From: an uncultured Lachnospiraceae bacterium
GTDB taxonomy: Bacteria; Bacillota; Clostridia; Lachnospirales; Lachnospiraceae
Assembly: GCA_947628225.1 (NCBI GenBank)
Contig: CANQYY010000010.1
Location: 1-64,000, forward strand
DNA length: 64,000 nucleotides
Reading direction: 5' to 3'
Part shown: positions 59,495 through 64,000 of the stretch, piece by piece
Layout: every line of letters starts with the position of its first letter
How positions within the stretch are numbered: position 1 is the stretch's first letter
Made by a program: the position numbers and the translations under genes
Notes under the pieces: generated by a model
Told to the model about the DNA's origin: nothing
What the model saw: only the letters and a program-made list of their open reading frames with translations
Databases searched by the model: none

Positions 59495-60376
59495 GTGGCA
59501 GATTATATGCGAGAAATCATTTACCTGAAGAAAACAGAAAGAGGGCTGGTGGGAGAAGGCGGCGGTTTTGCCCGTCTGAGCCTCCGGAAAAAAAAGATGA
59601 CCGTTTACCTGTCTATGGAGGGAAAGGGAACGGATGTAAGAGAAAAGATTTATTTGATTTATAGAAGGCATGGGATCCTTTTACCGTTTTCAGTTGGGAC
59701 AACCGATACCGGAGAAGTAACGGAATTAGAAATTTCTGTTGAAAACAGTCAGGGAATGCCCGCCCCGGAGGAAATCTGCGGGATTTTTATCGGGGATGCC
59801 GCCCGTTACTGGTCGGGAACCTGTAAAAGAGCCAACAGGGATATTTCTTATGAGCAAATATATTTTACCGGGAAAGAAGAGGAGAAAAAAGAAACCGTAT
59901 CCGAAGCGCAGACGATAGAGCCGGAGAGGGAGCCAGAGCCGGAGCCGGTGCAGGAGTTGAAACCGGAGCCGGCAGAGGAGCAGGAGCCGGAATCCGTCCG
60001 GGCGGCTTCTCTGGAGAATATGCCGGCGCAGGAGCCGGAAAAGCTAAGAGATCCCTTTTTGGCGGGATTAGCCGAGATGTATCCCTTTGAGGATGATGAA
60101 ATGGCGTGGTGCCGTCAGATAGAACCCTCCGATTTTTCCTCTTTTCCCATGGAATTCTGGCATTACTCCCGCAATAGTTTTTTACTGCAGGGATTTTATA
60201 ATTACCGGCATCTTTTATATGCCCATGGAAAGGAAAAAAATTATATCGGCGTGCCGGGGCAGTTCCACAGACGAGAGCAATATCTGGCAAACCGTTTCGG
60301 GTTTCCGAGATTTAAGGGAACCAAGAAAAAAAGAGTGACCGTGGGAGATTTTGGCTACTGGCTAAAGGAGCTGTAA
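59495..60376 (+). CDS. DUF6128 domain protein with Glu/Pro-rich linker
   Basis: A 293-residue protein. N-terminal beta-rich domain (1-125: GGGFARLSLRKKKMTVYLSMEGKGT...), a Glu-Pro-rich linker (about 130-180: EPEREPEPEPVQELKPEPAEEQEPE) and a C-terminal domain (190-293: PIEPSDFSSFPMEFWHYSRNSFLLQGFYNYRHLL, IGVPGQFHRREQYLANRFGFPRFKG). The last block fits DUF6128. No signal peptide. The function is unknown. GTG start with AAAAGGAGG. Confidence 0.7.
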   Translation: MADYMREIIYLKKTERGLVGEGGGFARLSLRKKKMTVYLSMEGKGTDVREKIYLIYRRHGILLPFSVGTTDTGEVTELEISVENSQGMPAPEEICGIFIGDAARYWSGTCKRANRDISYEQIYFTGKEEEKKETVSEAQTIEPEREPEPEPVQELKPEPAEEQEPESVRAASLENMPAQEPEKLRDPFLAGLAEMYPFEDDEMAWCRQIEPSDFSSFPMEFWHYSRNSFLLQGFYNYRHLLYAHGKEKNYIGVPGQFHRREQYLANRFGFPRFKGTKKKRVTVGDFGYWLKEL

Positions 60377-60382
60377 AAAAGT

Positions 60383-60862
60383 ATGACAACCGATGAAGAA
60401 TATATGAAAGAAGCTATCCGTCAGGCAAAGAAAGCATATCGGAGAGAGGAAACGCCGATCGGCTGCGTTATTGTATATCAGGACAAAATTATTGCCAGGG
60501 GGTATAATAAAAGAAATTGGAAAAAAAATACGCTGGCCCATGCGGAAATGATTGCAATCCACAGGGCGAGTAAGATTATAGGGGACTGGCGGCTGGAGGA
60601 CTGCACAATGTATGTAACGCTGGAGCCATGCCCCATGTGCGCCGGCGCTATTGTACAGGCACGGATATCCAGAGTAGTAGTGGGGAGCAGGAATCCAAAG
60701 GCAGGATGCGCCGGTTCGGTTGTAAATCTTTTACAAATGCCCGGGCTGAATCATCAGGCGGAACTTACAACCGGTGTTTTAGAGGAAGAGTGCAGCGCGC
60801 TGATGACGGGATTTTTTAAGGAACTCCGCGCCAGGCGAAAAGCGGATGACAGCGGCAGATAA
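60383..60862 (+). CDS. tadA: tRNA-specific adenosine deaminase
   Basis: A 159-residue deaminase. HAEMIAIHRA holds the zinc His and catalytic Glu, and EPCPMCAGAIVQAR the two zinc Cys. It converts A34 to inosine in tRNA-Arg(ACG). It follows the DUF6128 gene by six bases and precedes the SRP RNA. Confidence 0.95.
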   Translation: MTTDEEYMKEAIRQAKKAYRREETPIGCVIVYQDKIIARGYNKRNWKKNTLAHAEMIAIHRASKIIGDWRLEDCTMYVTLEPCPMCAGAIVQARISRVVVGSRNPKAGCAGSVVNLLQMPGLNHQAELTTGVLEEECSALMTGFFKELRARRKADDSGR

Positions 60863-60876
60863 GAAGCAAAGTCCGG

Positions 60877-60905
60877 TTGACACAGACCATAAAAACAGCT
60901 ATAAT
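60877..60905 (+). promoter_or_regulatory. SRP RNA promoter
   Basis: TTGACA (60877-60882) and TATAAT (60900-60905) are both perfect and 17 bases apart, a strong stable-RNA promoter. Confidence 0.85.
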
Positions 60906-60930
60906 CAGCATTGTATTATTGTTACAATTT

Positions 60931-61193
60931 CCGTGCAGCCGGGGAGATAGCGGTGCCCTGTACCTGCAATCCGCTATAGCAGGGGTGTTGTCCCGCCGAG
61001 GGTCCTTTGACGGAGAGCCGCCCGGAGTAAGTGGCGTTGACGTTTTGGTCTTGCGCAACAGGAACTTGCGAACCGTGTCAGGTCAGGAATGAAGCAGCAC
61101 TAAACAAATCTTTCTGTGTGACGTGAGGGCGCCGGGACTGAGTTTACTGCTTCGGTAACGTTTCCGGATTTTGATTCGACGCGGGGCGCGCGG
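60931..61193 (+). ncRNA. ffs: Signal recognition particle RNA (large bacterial type)
   Basis: The 5' part contains CGGGGAGATAGCGGTGCCCTGTACCTGCAATCCGCTATAGCAG, the Alu-domain landmark of large SRP RNAs of Firmicutes (60941-60983). The domain IV loop appears as GTCAGGTCAGGAATGAAGCAGCAC near 61077-61100. The ends CCGTGC (60931) and GCGCGG (61188-61193) pair, giving a 263-base RNA with Alu and S domains. It guides nascent membrane proteins to the membrane with Ffh. Confidence 0.88.
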
Positions 61194-61228
61194 ATTTATT
61201 ATATAGAGAAAGTATTGAGGTGGCCGGT

Positions 61229-63532
61229 ATGTCAGTGGACCTTAATATGAATGGTACGAATTCGATAGCCCGGGATACAGTGATTTATGAAAAGGGAGAG
61301 CCGCTGCAGTCGGTGGCGCTGATTGTAAAGGGACGGGTTACCATTCAGTCAGACGGAATTAAAATGGTACTTGGTTCGGGAAATTTTTTGGGAATGTATG
61401 ATGTTGAAGCAAAAGTGCATTCCTTTACTTATATTGCACTGGATGATTTAGTATTATATGGATTGCCGGTGGGCAATCTGGAACAAGCATGCCTCCTGTT
61501 GGAAGAAAAAACACAATACCGGGGGCTTTTAATTACGTCTATAAATTTTTTCATTGAGGATTTAAATAAAATTTACCTCCGGCTGAAGCAGGAAACGGAA
61601 ACGGCAGGGAAATTTGTGGTAGATATGTATCGCTCCTATTATGAATTTGTAAAAAATTCGGGACTTGTGCCGGAAAAACTTCCCTCTATCGAGCGGCTGG
61701 GGGAGCAGGCGGAGGAATCCGTACCGATAAAGCCGGAATTAGAATATTTTCTGCAAAGCGTAAAAATAACGTTAGAGGCGCAGAAAAATTTTTACGGCGG
61801 AAATGCCTATGTGGCAAAAGAAAACTTTAAAAAGCAGTGCGGGGTAATACCGGATCTGACAGAGGGCTGCAGGCACTACGGCGAATTGCTGTATCGTTAT
61901 TTCCGCATTATGGTCATGGATGAAAAGAACCTGTTTTCCCTGATTGGGAAAATGGCATTAAATGTAAAACATTCCGGGCAGGACGTCAGTGAGCTGAGCG
62001 GGATGTTAGATAAGCTGCTGGAAAAAATTAATGATACGGAAAACACCCTGACAGAGGTGGCGGGAATGACTCCGAACCTGAACAGGGAACGAATGGAGGA
62101 AGTATATTTCGCCCTGCTGTCAGACGACACAGCAAAGCTGCAGGGCTATGAAAAAGAGGATTTGTCCGTATTAAATGATTCTCTGCTCCAGATTCTGGAA
62201 TATGCGCCGGTGGATAAAAAGGCGGCGGGAGAATTTGAGGAGGCGGTGGAGGCTTTCCTATCTCTTGCCGATAAATTTGCCAGAACACCGGAAGCGACGG
62301 CGATTCGGAAAAAGGTAACGAAAAATTTTTTTGAAATTTATGAGGCGGTGGTAAAGAAAAGTTTTGAGGATGAAAAACCGCCGCTTGCGGTATCGTTGTT
62401 TATGCGGTACGGCTATGTCAGCGAGGAATTATTGACAGCAGATGAAATACGCTCCCTGCTGGCATTGCCCCTGATTGAAAATCAGGCGCTGGAATGCAAG
62501 GTTTACACAATGCCGATGTGGCTGAGGGAAATTTACGAGGGCAGGAAAAATCCATCCAAGGATGAATTTGACACGGATTTTGAGGAGGAGCTGCGGAAGG
62601 AAACCGTAGAGAAAAAACGCGATAAACGGAGCGCCAGGGATGCCTTTGAAAACCCGGATGAAAGAATTCACTTTGAAGTGGAAAAAGTGATGCGTTATGC
62701 CGACCGGGTAATTAGTGGAAATATATCTGCTTTTGTACCGGTACTTTTTTCCGAAGGCATTTATAACAGGCTGGATAAGGCGGTGGTAACCGGCGCCGCC
62801 CTCAATGCAGAGGTACAGAAAATCGAAAAGATCGATTATAGTATTTTTTACCGGGAGAGGCTTACCTCCTATAAAGAGCTGGAGATTACCCACTTTACCA
62901 ATATTGAGCGGTATACGCCGGAATTTATTCTGTTCCCGATTTACGGACGGAATTGTATAATGTGGCAGGATATAGAAGGACGGGTAAAACAGAGCCATGC
63001 GAGAATTTTTATGCCCTCCCTTTTGGAGCAGGATTTTTCTCAGGCGGTTATGAAAATGATGGCTCATTTCCGTTGGGAGAAGTGCCGGACCGACATGGGA
63101 GCCCAGTGGAATAATTACCGTTATCCGTCGCTTACCAGCGAGTATACGGACTACCTGCAATTTTATAAAAAGAACAGCGATCTATCGCCGGAGCGGAAAG
63201 AAAAGGTAAAGGCGCAGCTGCAGCAGTGCAATAATAAACATAAAGAGGTATTTACCAGAGATTATCAGGACTGGGTGCTGAGAGAATCAGTGGGCGCCAT
63301 GCGGTTAAACCGGGTGGCAAGAAGCATTTTATTTACTTATTGTCCGTTTTCCCCGGAAATTGCCGAGAGCGTATCGGTTCAAAACTCCTATCAGGAGGCG
63401 GCAAGGCGTTATATGACAGAGAAGCGGAAACAGGAAAAAGCGATCGTTATTGTGGAAAAGAAATTTGAGCAAAACGGAGTAGAAGTACCGGAGGAAATTA
63501 AACGGACGAAAAAGTATTTGTCAGGTTCATAA
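61229..63532 (+). CDS. Cyclic nucleotide-binding-domain protein of unknown function
   Basis: A 767-residue protein. The N-terminal domain (about 15-105: GEPLQSVALIVKGRVTIQSDG, GSGNFLGMYDVEAKVHSFTYIALDDLVLYGLP) is a Crp-like cNMP-binding fold; the usual ligand-binding Arg/Glu pair is not evident. The rest (110-767) is helical, with no helix-turn-helix, and not recognised. The ATG at 61229 has GAGGTGG upstream. It is followed at 14 bases by a helical-repeat protein, suggesting a shared operon. It is cytosolic by prediction. Confidence 0.65.
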   Translation: MSVDLNMNGTNSIARDTVIYEKGEPLQSVALIVKGRVTIQSDGIKMVLGSGNFLGMYDVEAKVHSFTYIALDDLVLYGLPVGNLEQACLLLEEKTQYRGLLITSINFFIEDLNKIYLRLKQETETAGKFVVDMYRSYYEFVKNSGLVPEKLPSIERLGEQAEESVPIKPELEYFLQSVKITLEAQKNFYGGNAYVAKENFKKQCGVIPDLTEGCRHYGELLYRYFRIMVMDEKNLFSLIGKMALNVKHSGQDVSELSGMLDKLLEKINDTENTLTEVAGMTPNLNRERMEEVYFALLSDDTAKLQGYEKEDLSVLNDSLLQILEYAPVDKKAAGEFEEAVEAFLSLADKFARTPEATAIRKKVTKNFFEIYEAVVKKSFEDEKPPLAVSLFMRYGYVSEELLTADEIRSLLALPLIENQALECKVYTMPMWLREIYEGRKNPSKDEFDTDFEEELRKETVEKKRDKRSARDAFENPDERIHFEVEKVMRYADRVISGNISAFVPVLFSEGIYNRLDKAVVTGAALNAEVQKIEKIDYSIFYRERLTSYKELEITHFTNIERYTPEFILFPIYGRNCIMWQDIEGRVKQSHARIFMPSLLEQDFSQAVMKMMAHFRWEKCRTDMGAQWNNYRYPSLTSEYTDYLQFYKKNSDLSPERKEKVKAQLQQCNNKHKEVFTRDYQDWVLRESVGAMRLNRVARSILFTYCPFSPEIAESVSVQNSYQEAARRYMTEKRKQEKAIVIVEKKFEQNGVEVPEEIKRTKKYLSGS

Positions 63533-63546
63533 GGAGAAGGATACTA

Positions 63547-64000
63547 ATGGGAAAAAGATATGAGATAGTGCGGAAATGCGCGCAAATTCGTAATCTGATC
63601 GAGGAAAATAAATACACGGCGGCGCTGGAGCAGATGGATGAGCTTCCTATGGAATCTGTTGACTCTGTAGAAGACTTATATTTGTTTGCCCGGATCTATG
63701 AAAAAGCAGAGCGCATGGACATGACAAAAAAGATATTTTATATAATATATGAACGCACGCACTCCCGCCATGCGCTGAACCGCCTTCTCCGTCTGGTGAT
63801 CCGGCTGGGGGATATGGAAGAGGCGAGAGAATTATTTTTAGCGTATGAGGTGTTAGGGGGAGTTACGTTAGATACCTTTGAGCTGCGGTATCAGCTGGCG
63901 AAGGCGGAGGGAGAGCCGCGCAGTAAGCTGATAGAGATTCTGGAAGATTTAAAGAAAGAGGAATACACCGAAGAGTGGGGGTATCAACTGGCGCGTCTGT
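63547..64000 (+). CDS. Helical-repeat (TPR-like) protein, cut by the window end
   Basis: An open frame from ATG 63547 that runs off the right end (151 codons visible). Repeats such as AALEQMDELPMESVDSVEDLYLFARIYEKAERMDMTKKI and RLVIRLGDMEEARELFLAYEVLGG have the paired-helix spacing of TPR units. No signal peptide. AAGGAG lies upstream. Its start 14 bases after the cNMP-domain gene suggests that the two products work together. Confidence 0.7.
   Translation, partial: MGKRYEIVRKCAQIRNLIEENKYTAALEQMDELPMESVDSVEDLYLFARIYEKAERMDMTKKIFYIIYERTHSRHALNRLLRLVIRLGDMEEARELFLAYEVLGGVTLDTFELRYQLAKAEGEPRSKLIEILEDLKKEEYTEEWGYQLARL

Overview
The window reads as chromosomal DNA from a spore-forming, anaerobic Clostridia of the Lachnospiraceae type. 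The evidence is the gene content (GerA/SpoVAF-like germination protein, SpmA/SpmB, an AI-2E/YtvI-like permease, and several protein families typical of Lachnospiraceae: DUF4474, DUF4250, DUF4234, DUF6465, DUF6128, DUF4860), strong AGGAGG ribosome sites with frequent GTG/TTG starts, a large-type SRP RNA and a T-box leader. There is no phage, transposase, integrase or CRISPR array. Family names come from recognising sequence motifs; no search was run.

Layout. 0-0.4 kb: a minus-strand T-box leader whose gene lies left of the window. 0.4-2.2 kb: a metallophosphoesterase and a DUF4474 protein. 2.3-5.4 kb: an AT-rich three-gene island (sce7726-like nuclease-fold protein, sce7725-like protein, RES-domain protein) at the 3' end of tRNA-Arg(CCU). 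5.5-12 kb: metK, an orphan OmpR-type regulator, YtvI-like permease, GNAT, DUF4250, SpoVAF-like protein and endonuclease IV. 12-16.7 kb: metG-tatD-rsmA-S1 protein. 16.7-24.4 kb: PrcB-like lipoprotein, EAL protein with a dead GGDEF, a large secreted protein with a C39-like end, cytidine deaminase, RsmF-like methyltransferase, DUF4234. 25.4-31.9 kb: a block with the same order as the Bacillus yaaO-tmk-yaaR-holB-yaaT-yabB-yabC-abrB region. 32-37 kb: a secreted transglutaminase-like protein and a compact type IV pilus-like cluster (PilC-like, four small membrane proteins, PilT). 36.9-41.6 kb: a cobalamin riboswitch followed by two terminators, a small DNA-binding-like protein and a 1327-residue surface protein ending in a transcobalamin-like DUF4430 domain. 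41.7-48.2 kb: DUF3737, secreted cyclophilin-like protein, MalY/PatB lyase, and a GntR-ABC-lipoprotein operon with a near-ideal operator. 48.3-52.4 kb: a 1347-residue secreted Cys/His-rich repeat protein. 52.5-58 kb: DUF6465, ParA, spmAB, bioB-bioY with a BirA-like operator, trpS. 58-64 kb: GH10 xylanase lipoprotein, DUF6128, tadA, SRP RNA, a cyclic-nucleotide-binding-domain protein and a partial helical-repeat protein.

Two loci best fit the idea of an under-described system. One is the RES/sce7725/sce7726 module beside tRNA-Arg, which looks like a toxin or defence cassette. The other is the B12-riboswitch-controlled surface protein with a transcobalamin-like domain, which looks like a Gram-positive cobalamin-capture device. 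Both functions are inferences from domains and context.
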